A stretch of 64,000 bases of DNA from an uncultured bacterium (GCA_900548385.1 URKJ01000001.1:186001-250000), one strand, 5' to 3'. Positions 53,911-63,370 are shown, counted from the stretch's first letter. The notes: generated by a model from the letters alone, not told the origin. Program-made: numbers and translations.

Positions 53911-55751
53911 AAGTCAACAAGCCGGACAAACAGCTTTCCGTGACACCTCCGGCGGAACCGTCCGCACAGCCGGAACAGCCGGAATTTACCGAACAGCAGG
54001 TGAAAATGGCGATGTGGCTTCCGCTTTGGATCTGCGCCGCGTTTCTGCTGATTGCCAATCTCGGCATGGCGCCGATCCGCGGGTCGGAGGCCCGTTGGAT
54101 GGAAATCGTCCGGGAAATGTTTATTTCGCATGATTTCCTGCATCCGACGATCAATTTCGAGCCATATTTCGACAAACCGCTTCTGACATACTGGTTTATC
54201 GCGTTTACGTCGCTGTTCAACAACCGGATCGTGACGGAGTTTATTGCCCGTCTGCCGAGCGCGCTCGCGGCGATTGCCGCCCTGATGGCGATGGTTTCCA
54301 TTGCAAAACGTCTGTGGAGCGTGGAGGTCGCCCGGCTTTCCGCATGGCTTTTCATGACCTGCTATTCGTTTGCGTTCTGGGGACGTCTTGCCGAAGCGGA
54401 TATGGCGAATCTGGCGTTTTGCACCGGGGCGATCGCCTGGTATCTGGCGTATCGCAAGGAGCGGAGTTTCGCCGGATATCTGGGATTCTTTCTGCTTTGT
54501 TTTATCGGTGCGCATGCAAAGGGAATGGCGACGATTGCGGTTCCGTTCCTTGCGGCGGGTGTCGATATGATCCTGTCGAAAACGATCCGTTTCCATTTCA
54601 ACTGGAAATCGGTTACCGCTCTTGTGATCGGGGCCGGAGTGTATATGATCCCGTTCGAGCTTTCAAAGGCGATCGCGCCTGCAATCGCTCCGGAAACGCA
54701 GAACATCATTGACGCCGACGGAACATTGAAAACAAGCGGGATCGCGCTTGCCCTGCGCGAGAATGTCATCCGTTTCTTTGCGCCGTTCGATCATAACGAC
54801 GAAGGTTTTTATGCGTATCTGATTCATATTCCGCGGCTGACGATTCCGTGGAGTCCGATTCTGATTCTTGCTGTCGTTGACGCGTTCCGTCGTCGTAAAC
54901 AGCTTGCCGATCCGGAAAAGTGGCTTTGCTGGACGATGATCGCGATTTTCCTGTTCTTCTCAATTTCCGGTTCCCGCCGCCATTATTATATCCTTCCGAT
55001 CATTCCGTTCTGCGCGATTCTGATGGCGTTGTTCCTGACCCGTCAGGCGGTCGATCTCTGGGTGGAGAAGACGAAACGGGTGATCCTGTATCTCTTCCGT
55101 TTCCTGCCGATGGAGCTGCTGGTGCTTGCGCTGATTGCGGGCGTTGCGCTGGTGCTGTTTCCGTCGCTGATCCCGCAGCAGTATAAATTCCTGTCGAATC
55201 TGATTCCGCAGTCGCTGGTTTCCCTGTCTGCGGCGGTGTTTATTCTCGGTATGTTCATGTTCCGTCTGAACGGACCGGAAACGCAGTTTTCGAAACTTCT
55301 CCCGGACCGGAATCTGGCAAAATCCATTTTCTCGGTGTATGTGATCCTTCTGTTGGTGTTCGTTTATGTAATTCCGACGGCGTCGCAGTTCCGTACCGGC
55401 AAACGGACTTTGCAGGAGATGATGCGCCGGGCGGAACAGATGAAAGTTCCTGCGGGAAATATTTATTTTTATCACGGAACGATCAACAGCGCGGTATTCT
55501 ATCTGAACCGCAACGCCAAGATTCATACGATCAAGGATCTGAAAGCGCTGGACGAGGTCCGGAAAGCGAAGCCGGGGGAACGCATTCTGCTGATTTCCCA
55601 GCACCGTTATTTTGAAAACATTCCGCAGGAACAGTTGAAAAAACTGCCGCTAGTTGTGCAGGAGAACGTTTTCCCGTGGGACAGCAAGAAAAACATCCGT
55701 AAAAACTATGCCATGCGCATGGTGCTGCCGGATAACAGAAAAGTTCAATAA
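53907..55751 (+). CDS. ArnT-like lipid-linked sugar glycosyltransferase (GT39/83)
   Basis: A 614-residue integral membrane transferase with a Pro/Gln-rich cytoplasmic N terminus (about 1-40) and 11-13 membrane helices. The first periplasmic loop contains GSEARWMEIVREMF and YFDKPLLTYW, the acidic/aromatic signature of the PMT/ArnT superfamily. LWSVEVARLSAWLFMTCYSF and GRLAEADMANLAF follow, with the C-terminal soluble domain after about residue 490. ArnT moves 4-amino-4-deoxy-L-arabinose from undecaprenyl phosphate to lipid A. Coupling with the ArnB-like gene makes that the best guess, but the family also includes other lipid-linked sugar transferases. Confidence 0.78.
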   Translation: MKVNKPDKQLSVTPPAEPSAQPEQPEFTEQQVKMAMWLPLWICAAFLLIANLGMAPIRGSEARWMEIVREMFISHDFLHPTINFEPYFDKPLLTYWFIAFTSLFNNRIVTEFIARLPSALAAIAALMAMVSIAKRLWSVEVARLSAWLFMTCYSFAFWGRLAEADMANLAFCTGAIAWYLAYRKERSFAGYLGFFLLCFIGAHAKGMATIAVPFLAAGVDMILSKTIRFHFNWKSVTALVIGAGVYMIPFELSKAIAPAIAPETQNIIDADGTLKTSGIALALRENVIRFFAPFDHNDEGFYAYLIHIPRLTIPWSPILILAVVDAFRRRKQLADPEKWLCWTMIAIFLFFSISGSRRHYYILPIIPFCAILMALFLTRQAVDLWVEKTKRVILYLFRFLPMELLVLALIAGVALVLFPSLIPQQYKFLSNLIPQSLVSLSAAVFILGMFMFRLNGPETQFSKLLPDRNLAKSIFSVYVILLLVFVYVIPTASQFRTGKRTLQEMMRRAEQMKVPAGNIYFYHGTINSAVFYLNRNAKIHTIKDLKALDEVRKAKPGERILLISQHRYFENIPQEQLKKLPLVVQENVFPWDSKKNIRKNYAMRMVLPDNRKVQ

Positions 55752-55763
55752 ACAGGGAGTTTC

Positions 55764-57140
55764 ATGATGAAACGGGAAGCAATCGAATGGTGTCAGATGT
55801 ACTGGTTCGACACCGGTGTCAGAGATCTTCCGCGCATTCTTCTGATCGGCGATTCCATTGTCGCCGGACATCGTGCGCAGGTGGCGGAGCGACTGAAAAA
55901 TGTTGCTTTGGTCGGCGGTTTTTCTTCGTCGAAAATCGTTGGCGATCCGGGATTTTACCGGGAACTGGAACTCGCGATGGCGGATTATCCGATTGATATG
56001 ATCTATCTCAACAATGGACTGCACGGCCTCAACTGTTCCGATGACTGCTACCGCAGCGGGCTGGAGGAGCTGATCCAGTTTCTCCGCACCAACACCCGCG
56101 CCCGGCTGTTTTGGCGCAGCTCCACGCCGATCACGGTCAAAGGCGATCCCGCGACACTGTGTCCCGAACTCAACCCGACAGTGATCCGGCGGAACCGTAT
56201 TGCGGAAGAGCTGATGAAACAGTACCACATTCCGACGGACGATCTGTATTCACTCATGCTGAATCACCCGGAATACCGCTCTCCTGACGGTTTTCACTAC
56301 AATGCCGACGGTATCAATGCTCAGGCGGATCATGTCGCCGCCTGGCTGAAAGATGCTTTGACTGCCCGTTCACTGGAGGTTGAAGTGAACGGATTCCGGA
56401 CCGATTATCCGGGATTTGTATCCGACTGGTGCGGATATGAATGTCTCAATTTTACGCTGAACGGTCTGAAATGCCGTCTTGTGAAACCGAATGTGGCGCC
56501 CGATCCGGAAAAGCGCTGGTTTTGGCGTGCACGGTTTTTCGGGGCGTTCCCGAATGCGGACTGGGCAATGCTGGATCTCGGCTGGTATGTTGCCCATATT
56601 GAAGTCAATGAGCTCTATGGCTCACCGGAGTCCAACCGCCGGTTCGATCTGCTGTACGGCTTCCTGACGTCGCTTGGATTCAATAAAAAATGTGTTCCGG
56701 TCGGTTACAGCCGGGGCGGGCTTGACGTTTATAACTGGGCGGCAAAGAATACCGACAAGGTAAGCTGTCTGTATCTGGATAATCCAGTTTGCGACTTCAA
56801 AAGCTGGCCGGGCGGCAAGGGTAACGGCCCCGGTTCCGCGGAAAGTTGGCAGCGGTGTCTGAATGCATGGGGATTTACGGAAGAACAGGCGCTGGCGTAC
56901 AGCGGAAATCCGGTCGACAATCTCAAACCGCTTGCCGATGCCGGGATTCCGGTTCTTCATCTTTGCGGCGATGCCGATGAGGTCGTTCCCGCCGAAGAAA
57001 ACACGAGAATCGTGGAGAAGCGGTATCGGGACCTCGGCGGTCATATTGAGGTGATTTACAAGCCGGGAGCGAAGCATCATCCGCATTGTCTGGAGAATCC
57101 CCGGCCGATCGTCGATTTTATTCTGAAATACGCAAAATAA
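55764..57140 (+). CDS. Fusion of SGNH/GDSL esterase and alpha/beta-hydrolase
   Basis: A 458-residue cytoplasmic protein with two hydrolase folds. N-terminal SGNH domain (about 1-200): block I ILLIGDSIVAGH (Ser), block III-like IYLNNGLHGLN with Asn, and block V YRSPDGFHYNADG (Asp/His). C-terminal alpha/beta-hydrolase (about 215-458): nucleophile elbow PVGYSRGGLDVYN, acid LHLCGDADEVVPAEEN and catalytic His in KHHPHCLENP. The two catalytic sets are complete. Each type is common in carbohydrate esterase loci; the fusion suggests sequential removal of acyl groups. It starts 12 bases after the ArnT-like gene, though a functional link is not obvious. Confidence 0.8.
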   Translation: MMKREAIEWCQMYWFDTGVRDLPRILLIGDSIVAGHRAQVAERLKNVALVGGFSSSKIVGDPGFYRELELAMADYPIDMIYLNNGLHGLNCSDDCYRSGLEELIQFLRTNTRARLFWRSSTPITVKGDPATLCPELNPTVIRRNRIAEELMKQYHIPTDDLYSLMLNHPEYRSPDGFHYNADGINAQADHVAAWLKDALTARSLEVEVNGFRTDYPGFVSDWCGYECLNFTLNGLKCRLVKPNVAPDPEKRWFWRARFFGAFPNADWAMLDLGWYVAHIEVNELYGSPESNRRFDLLYGFLTSLGFNKKCVPVGYSRGGLDVYNWAAKNTDKVSCLYLDNPVCDFKSWPGGKGNGPGSAESWQRCLNAWGFTEEQALAYSGNPVDNLKPLADAGIPVLHLCGDADEVVPAEENTRIVEKRYRDLGGHIEVIYKPGAKHHPHCLENPRPIVDFILKYAK

Positions 57141-57144
57141 GAAA

Positions 57145-57163
57145 AACGGCGTTTTCCGCCGTT
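57145..57163 (+). terminator. Small hairpin after the hydrolase fusion gene
   Basis: AACGGCG-TTTTC-CGCCGTT (7-bp stem) is followed by CTTCTC. It is a weak first terminator ahead of the stronger one downstream. Confidence 0.45.
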
Positions 57164-57172
57164 CTTCTCATG

Positions 57173-57215
57173 ATCCGCGGCACCCGGCAAGCCGGAATGC
57201 CGCGGATTCTTTTTT
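57173..57215 (+). terminator. Terminator after the hydrolase fusion gene
   Basis: ATCCGCGGCA (57173-57182) pairs with TGCCGCGGAT (57198-57207), with an internal CCGG-CCGG pairing in the loop, followed by TCTTTTTT. The tract favours plus-strand termination; the convergent repeat-protein gene ends at 57233. Confidence 0.8.
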
Positions 57216-57232
57216 GTCTGCTGTGCTTGAGG

Positions 57233-60200
57233 TCAGACGGCTGCGAGCATTCCGCGGGATTCCGTTCCGACGGCAAGCGCCAGTTCTTTGACGGTTGCTT
57301 TTTTGATTTTCGGATCGCTGTAATTTCCGGCGGCGTCGAATGCGAGCACCTGGAACAGATAATTTCCGGCGGAAAGATTCTGCACGTTATAGCTGGTTAC
57401 GGAAGAGTCGAACGTCAGTTTTGTTTCCAGATTCTGACCGTAGCGCAGTTCATAGCCGACCACGCCGACGTTGTCTTTCGGCTGTTTCCAGCTCAGCGCA
57501 ACCGAATTGCCTTCGACTTTCGCCTGTACGGAAACATTTTTGGGCGCGGTGACGTCTTTTACTTCAAACGTGCGGAACTCGCTCCATTCGCCGGCATTTT
57601 TATCTTTGTCGATCGCATAGACGCGGTAAGAGTGGGAACCGACAGTAAGTTTGGACACTTTCAGGAAGTTTTTCGACGTCTTTTTTTCTTTGCCGTCGAT
57701 TTCCACCACATATTTGCCGATCTTGCCGGAATTGTCCATTGCGGGGTCCCAGCTCAGAACCGCCTGATACCTGGCGTCCGCTTCGGGTGCGACCAGATTG
57801 CCGACTTTCGACGGCGGAGTCGCATCTTTGATTTTGATGCTCTTTTTTGCGACCTTGCTGCTGTTGACGCCGTCGTTCGCCGTGAGTTCAAGGTTGAGTT
57901 TTCCGACATATTCTTCGCCGAGCGTGAATGTGGCGGACTGCGCAGCACCGTCAAACGTCCGGACAATCTCCGCGCCGTTCTGGGCTTTCAGCCGCAGTTC
58001 GTGAGACTGAACACTGCCTTTTTTATCGCTGCTGTTCCAGTTGACCGTGAGATTGTAACCGTCGATGCTGATTTTGCTGATCTTGGCGGTCGGTGCGGTT
58101 TCATCGACAACTGTAAACGATTTCAGTTCGCTCCATGCGGAGGCATTGCCGTTTGTGTCGATTGCGCGAACCGCGTAATAATGAGTTCCGAAATCAAGAT
58201 TTTTGATTGTGAAGCTGGTCTTTTTCGAGAATATCGGAGCATTGTTGTCAAACTGGATTTCATAGTTGGCTATTTTGATTGTTTTACCGGCGGTTGTCGC
58301 CTTGTCCCATTTGATGGTGACGTTGTACTTTTTATATTTTTCGGAAATTCCGCCCATTGTCGGCGCTTCCGGTGCAACCGGATATTCCGGAAGCTCCGGC
58401 CGGTTCGGATCGACGGGATCAACAGGATCGACAGGATCAACGGGCTCCGGAATTTTGATCTCTGTATCTGCAAACAACGTATTGCCATCCTGTTTCAGAG
58501 CAACCGTATCACCGTTGGAGAATACAACGCTTTCACCGTTGACTGTAACGGACCTGTTTTCTCCTCCGCGGGTGATCTGGAATGCCGTTTTGGAAAAATT
58601 CAATTCCGCTCCGGAAACCAGGATATAACGTCCGGATTCTGCGTTGTCGCATGTAATTGAACAGCTGATTTGATTCTCGCCGGAAAATACGCCGGATTCA
58701 GTGATATTCAACGCTGAATTTCCGGAAGCTTTTCCATTCAGGCGGAAGATCAGATTCAGCGAATCCGCATTTAAATTCCCTTTGACTTGTGCGGAACTGT
58801 CTATTGAGAGTTCATTGACCCCGCCTCCGAGAGCGATGTGCCCGTTGATTTCCGCATTGGCATCAATCGCAATAATATCATCGGAAGACGCTGTAATGAG
58901 CTCTTTCTCATAATGTCCGCCTGTATTGGGATCATAAGACCAGGTGTTTGAGTATGTTCCGTCAAAAATTGCATAACCGGTTGAATCGTTCGTTTCACTC
59001 CCCGCATAATTCTCCGCGGTAATCGTTCCGGAAACTGTGAGATGTTTCTCCACATTGCCGAGGATTGCAAAGGCGGTTTCCGCCGCAACAGAAACCGTTC
59101 CGGAGATATTCAATGCTCCTCCTTGAGTGCCGCCGATCATACCGGAAAGGGGAAGATCCTGATTGTTGTCTGCGATAGCCTGTACCTGGATTGCCGCTGC
59201 GGCTTCATCCGGGTTGCCTCTGACTGTAATTTTTCCGGAAAGGGAGTCCATCAGCAAGCGGGAATCTTGTCCGCTTACATAAATTCCCGCATAAGAATCT
59301 CCGCCCGACAGTTCTCCCCATTCGTCGGTGGAAAGAGCGGTTCCGGTTTCCAGACTGCCGGAGAAATTGCCGATGGAAATTGTGGACTCTGTCCGTCCAT
59401 ACGAATAGATGCCAATCCCTTTTTCCAGCGTGATCGTTCCGGCAAGTTCAGTCATGGTGATATTCGAGGTTCCGCGGAAGTAATACAGATTTCCTTCTTT
59501 GTCATAGCCTTCTCCGTATGAATGGGCGCGTGAATAAATAGCCGCATTGCCGCTATACCCTTCATACTCATCCATATATCCTTCGTAACCGTTGGTAATA
59601 TTGATCGTTCCGGTATATTTTCCAAGAACGATTGCAGAGGTCGCATTACCGTCTCCTGACACATAGGATTTTATAGCGGAACTGCCGGATTCGGACTCTT
59701 TTCCGCCATGGAGTGTGATTTTACCGGAAAAATCTCCAAGAGAAATGGTCGAGGTGGAAGATCCTCTGGAGTATACGCCGTTTCTGGCTCCGCCTCCAAA
59801 CCAACCTTCATGGTTTACATCATCATAGACAGGAATTGTTCCGATTTCGATTTCTCCGGAGAATCCGCCGACGGAAATGGTCGAGTTCCCATAGCTGTTG
59901 GAAATAATGCCGCTGCCTTTTTCGAGCGTCATTGTTCCTGTAAACTCTTTGATGCCGACAGAGGAAAGAATTCCCGTTGCGGAAGACTCTATTCCGCAGG
60001 CAGAATAACTTCCGCCGGACATCCGGATATTCCCTTTGAATGCTCCAATGGAAACTGTGGAAATATTGTCTTCACTTTCCGGGTATGAGGCTCTGGAATA
60101 AATCGCATTCAGTCCTCGTTCTTCGTCCATAGAACCAATCAGGGAAATTGCTCCGGTAAAATCTCCGATTGTAATAGAGGTATTTTTGCCTCCATAAGCA

Positions 60201-61813
60201 ATGATTCCGCCGAAAGCGCCTCCGCCGGACCATTCGTTATTTTCCTGATCGTAGGAAAGCGGCGTTCCGATCTCAATATTTCCGGAATAATCGCCGAGAG
60301 ACACGGTTGACGTTGTTTGCGACGATTCAGATGAGCTGCCGGAATAAATGGCAACTCCGCTATCCATTTTGATCGTGCCGGTAAATTCCTCCATAGAGAT
60401 TTCAGAGATATAACCATAAGAGTAGAATGCGGAAGATCCGAAATATCTTCCTTCCATTCCTCCATTTCCACCTCCGGTTACAGTGACAGTTCCGCTGAAT
60501 TTTTTCAACACGATAGACGATTTACTGCTTCCGTACCAGTAGCAAGTATCGTTTTTTATTACAGCGGCTTCAATTCCCCCATCATTACTTTTTTTAGCTC
60601 GCAGAGTCATATTGCCGGAAAACTCTCCAATAGTAATTTGGGAAGATTCTCCTTTTCCCCAGATTATGCCGGCTCCATCTCCACCTTGCGGTTCGCCCCA
60701 TTGATCATAATATGGTTGTGTCCCGACCTCAATATCACCGGAGAAGTCTCCAAGAGAAATGGTTGATTCCGTTCCTTGCGAGTAAATCGCGATCCCTTTA
60801 TCCTGTCGGATTTTCCCTGTAAATTCTTTTATTGACACCGATGATTTTACAGCTTTCCGGTTCCACTCATCCTCACTGTCGCCATATGCTCCCTCGCTGG
60901 ATGCTTTGGAATAAAATGCCGCATTGCCGTCAAATTCACCTTCTGAAACCCCACTTATTCCGCCGGAGATCGTGATGCTGCCGCTGAATTTATCGAGAGA
61001 TATGGATGAGCCCGTTTCCACAGTTTCTTCAGAATAACCCCTGGCTTGAATGGCACAAACACCGTTCTTATATTCACTGGCATAGAGGATGATTTCGCCG
61101 GAGAGTTCTTCTACAGATATTGCAGCGGTATTTCCAATGGCGTAAATTCCTTTGGAAGCTCCGCCGCCGGACCATTCGTCATTTTCCTGATCGTAGGAAA
61201 GCGGCGTTCCGATTTCGATTTTTCCGGTAAAGTCGCCCAAGGTGATTCTGGAGTCTCCGGCGCCAAAGTCCATATTGGAGCCGGTACTCCCGGAATACAG
61301 CGCAAGTCCTTGATCCATTTTGACGGAACCATGGAAACCCTCCATCTGGATGGAGGAAGAACCTTTTACAGACCAGTAGTCCGATATGATTGTACCGGCT
61401 TTCAGAGCAGCGTTGCTGTTATTCATATCATCTTCGGAATAGCCGCCGGAGATTACGATGCTGCCATTGAAAGATGAAAGTTTCAGATTGGAGAAAATAA
61501 CATCGGAATCCGATTCCTTGAGCACTTGAATTCCATAAACGGCTTTCTCTTCCTGCTCCTGAACAGAGAGAGCAAATCCCGCAGGCTCCAATGTTACGTC
61601 GGCAGAGGAGAGAATCGCCGGTCCGGCAAGTATAACATTGCCGCTGATCGTGACCGGTTTTTCAATGGAAACCCCGGCAGGGAATTGGATTGTTTGTCCA
61701 TCCAGACTGCTGTCGAATTCAATGCTGCTGTAAATTCCCTTGTTGACTTTTTGAATTGCATCGTATAGACTGCCTTCGTTTGTTCCTGTCACTGCAGTGA
61801 CTTTGTAACCCAT
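57233..61813 (-). CDS. Large repeat protein with beta-helix-like units and FN3 domains
   Basis: A 1,526-residue protein. N terminus: MGYKVTAVTGTNEGSLYDAI then a segment with IQFPAGVSIEKPVTISGNVIL, resembling the start of pectate-lyase/autotransporter-like beta-helices, but with no hydrophobic signal peptide. Residues about 100-900 contain five units of 140-165 residues, each with I-x-L-G-D-F-S-G-x-I-E-I-G-T and a following Gly-rich turn, plus many shorter S-x-I-x-x-x-x-F-(S/T)-G-x-I motifs, as in a parallel beta-helix. A PVDPVDPVDPVDP linker (about 1130) leads to four fibronectin type III-like domains ending SRGMLAAV. There is no beta-barrel. Start at 61813 follows CAGGGGTG. Probably a surface adhesin or glycan-binding protein with an unknown export route. 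Confidence 0.7.
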   Translation of the reverse strand: MGYKVTAVTGTNEGSLYDAIQKVNKGIYSSIEFDSSLDGQTIQFPAGVSIEKPVTISGNVILAGPAILSSADVTLEPAGFALSVQEQEEKAVYGIQVLKESDSDVIFSNLKLSSFNGSIVISGGYSEDDMNNSNAALKAGTIISDYWSVKGSSSIQMEGFHGSVKMDQGLALYSGSTGSNMDFGAGDSRITLGDFTGKIEIGTPLSYDQENDEWSGGGASKGIYAIGNTAAISVEELSGEIILYASEYKNGVCAIQARGYSEETVETGSSISLDKFSGSITISGGISGVSEGEFDGNAAFYSKASSEGAYGDSEDEWNRKAVKSSVSIKEFTGKIRQDKGIAIYSQGTESTISLGDFSGDIEVGTQPYYDQWGEPQGGDGAGIIWGKGESSQITIGEFSGNMTLRAKKSNDGGIEAAVIKNDTCYWYGSSKSSIVLKKFSGTVTVTGGGNGGMEGRYFGSSAFYSYGYISEISMEEFTGTIKMDSGVAIYSGSSSESSQTTSTVSLGDYSGNIEIGTPLSYDQENNEWSGGGAFGGIIAYGGKNTSITIGDFTGAISLIGSMDEERGLNAIYSRASYPESEDNISTVSIGAFKGNIRMSGGSYSACGIESSATGILSSVGIKEFTGTMTLEKGSGIISNSYGNSTISVGGFSGEIEIGTIPVYDDVNHEGWFGGGARNGVYSRGSSTSTISLGDFSGKITLHGGKESESGSSAIKSYVSGDGNATSAIVLGKYTGTINITNGYEGYMDEYEGYSGNAAIYSRAHSYGEGYDKEGNLYYFRGTSNITMTELAGTITLEKGIGIYSYGRTESTISIGNFSGSLETGTALSTDEWGELSGGDSYAGIYVSGQDSRLLMDSLSGKITVRGNPDEAAAAIQVQAIADNNQDLPLSGMIGGTQGGALNISGTVSVAAETAFAILGNVEKHLTVSGTITAENYAGSETNDSTGYAIFDGTYSNTWSYDPNTGGHYEKELITASSDDIIAIDANAEINGHIALGGGVNELSIDSSAQVKGNLNADSLNLIFRLNGKASGNSALNITESGVFSGENQISCSITCDNAESGRYILVSGAELNFSKTAFQITRGGENRSVTVNGESVVFSNGDTVALKQDGNTLFADTEIKIPEPVDPVDPVDPVDPNRPELPEYPVAPEAPTMGGISEKYKKYNVTIKWDKATTAGKTIKIANYEIQFDNNAPIFSKKTSFTIKNLDFGTHYYAVRAIDTNGNASAWSELKSFTVVDETAPTAKISKISIDGYNLTVNWNSSDKKGSVQSHELRLKAQNGAEIVRTFDGAAQSATFTLGEEYVGKLNLELTANDGVNSSKVAKKSIKIKDATPPSKVGNLVAPEADARYQAVLSWDPAMDNSGKIGKYVVEIDGKEKKTSKNFLKVSKLTVGSHSYRVYAIDKDKNAGEWSEFRTFEVKDVTAPKNVSVQAKVEGNSVALSWKQPKDNVGVVGYELRYGQNLETKLTFDSSVTSYNVQNLSAGNYLFQVLAFDAAGNYSDPKIKKATVKELALAVGTESRGMLAAV
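58402..58446 (-). repeat. Short tandem repeat encoding the Pro-Val-Asp linker
   Basis: Five nearly identical 9-base units (GGATCGACG/GGATCAACA type) encode PVDPVDPVDPVDP between the beta-helix-like region and the first FN3 domain. Copy number is likely variable. Confidence 0.75.
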
Positions 61814-61876
61814 GTTGCACACCCCTGTTGTTCACTTGTAATTATCTGGTAAATAATAGATAGTGGTTCTTTATAA

Positions 61877-61904
61877 ATTATAGTCGGTTTGTTGAAAATG
61901 TCAA
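61877..61904 (-). promoter_or_regulatory. Strong promoter of the repeat-protein gene
   Basis: On the minus strand TTGACA (61899-61904) and TATAAT (61877-61882) are both exact consensus hexamers with 16-base spacing, about 60 bases before the start codon. The 305-base divergent gap 61814-62118 holds no gene. Confidence 0.8.
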
Positions 61905-62042
61905 TATGCGGTTTTTGATAAAATGATAAAAAGATTGAAATTTTTATTTTTCTGCGGTCTTTATAAATATTCTGAAAAAGAACATTGCAACGGTTTTCTT
62001 TTTGCTTCGGGGATTCTTTTTCAGATTTTCGGGAGATCGTTC

Positions 62043-62071
62043 TTGAAAAAACGGCAATGCCGGAGTATTTT
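62043..62071 (+). promoter_or_regulatory. Probable dapL promoter
   Basis: TTGAAA (62043-62048), 17 bases, TATTTT (62066-62071), about 47 bases before the dapL start. Confidence 0.5.
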
Positions 62072-62118
62072 ACCGGATTAGTTTTTTGAACTTGTTTGAA
62101 ATGGAAAGGACTGTTAGA

Positions 62119-63357
62119 ATGGCAGAAAGTTTTCTTCAGCGCGCATTCGCCCGGCGTATTGGCGGCGAAACATTCGGAAAAGATACGAAAATCTATAAAT
62201 TTGAAAAAATCAAACGCGCAAAACGCGAAGCGATGGCGAAAAATCCCGGCGTGAAACTCATCGACATGGGCGTGGGCGAACCGGACGATATGGCGTTTCC
62301 AGCCGTAGTCAAGGCTCTGCAGGAAGAGTGCGCAAAATGGGAAAACCGCACCTATGCCGATAACGGCGTGCTGGAATTCAAACAGGCCGCCGCGCGTTAC
62401 ATGAAGTCGCTTTACGGTGTGGAACTTGATCCCGAAACCGAAATCTGCCATGCAATCGGCAGCAAATCCGCCCTGACGCTTCTGCCCGCGTGTTTCATCA
62501 ATCCCGGCGACATCACCGTTATTACCATTCCGGGCTATCCCGTACTCGGAACCTGGACCGAATACCTCGGCGGCGAAATGGTCAAACTGCCGCTGCTTGA
62601 GGAAAACGGCTATCTGCCCGATCTGGAAAGCCTCTCGGAAGATCAGCGTAAACGCGCAAAACTGCTGTACCTGAACTATCCGAACAATCCGACAGGCGCT
62701 TCCGCCACGGTCGAATTCTTCACGAAAGCGGTGGAATTCGCGAAAAAGAACGAACTGCTGATCGTCAGCGATGCCGCTTATGCACCGTTGAATTTTGTCG
62801 GCAAGCCGCTCAGCATTCTGTCGATTCCCGGTGCGAAAGATGTCGCCGTCGAACTGCACAGTATGTCGAAAGGCTTCAATATGACCGGTTGGCGTCTCAG
62901 CTGGGTCTGCGGAAACCCGCTCGCGGTCAAGGCATTTGCCACGGTCAAGGACAATGCTGACAGCGGACAGTTCATCGCGATTCAGAAAGCCGCCATTGCC
63001 GCGTTGGACGATCAGGAGGCGATCACGCCGATGATCAGCGCGAAATATGAGCGCCGACTCAAAAGCATGGTCGAGACGCTGAAGAAACTCGGCTTCAACG
63101 CAAAGGTTCCCGCCGGTTCTTTCTATCTTTATGTGAAAGCTCCGAAAGGGACCGCCGACGGTACGGTCTTCACCTCCGGCGAAGATTTCAGCCAGTGGCT
63201 GATCAAGAACAAACTCATCAGCGCCGTGCCGTGGGATGACGTCGGACCCTATATCCGTTTCGGAGCCACGTTTGTTGCCCGCGGCGGTGAAAAGGAAGAG
63301 GAAGAGGTGCTTGCCGAATTCGCAAGACGTCTTTCCGACGCCGAATTCACGTTCTGA
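62119..63357 (+). CDS. dapL: LL-diaminopimelate aminotransferase
   Basis: A 412-residue fold-type I PLP aminotransferase. DapL converts tetrahydrodipicolinate directly to LL-diaminopimelate for lysine and peptidoglycan synthesis, the route used by Chlamydiae and other PVC relatives. Motifs: LIDMGVGEPDDMAFPAVVKA, YADNGVLEFKQAAARYM, IPGYPVLGTWTEYLGG, LYLNYPNNPTGASA, SDAAYAPLNF, PLP lysine in ELHSMSKGFNMTGWRLSWVC, and the C-terminal Arg region GPYIRFGATF. Start at 62119 chosen because AAAGGA lies upstream and homology begins there. A related aminotransferase specificity cannot be excluded. Confidence 0.85.
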   Translation: MAESFLQRAFARRIGGETFGKDTKIYKFEKIKRAKREAMAKNPGVKLIDMGVGEPDDMAFPAVVKALQEECAKWENRTYADNGVLEFKQAAARYMKSLYGVELDPETEICHAIGSKSALTLLPACFINPGDITVITIPGYPVLGTWTEYLGGEMVKLPLLEENGYLPDLESLSEDQRKRAKLLYLNYPNNPTGASATVEFFTKAVEFAKKNELLIVSDAAYAPLNFVGKPLSILSIPGAKDVAVELHSMSKGFNMTGWRLSWVCGNPLAVKAFATVKDNADSGQFIAIQKAAIAALDDQEAITPMISAKYERRLKSMVETLKKLGFNAKVPAGSFYLYVKAPKGTADGTVFTSGEDFSQWLIKNKLISAVPWDDVGPYIRFGATFVARGGEKEEEEVLAEFARRLSDAEFTF

Positions 63358-63370
63358 AAGAAGTGATTCC

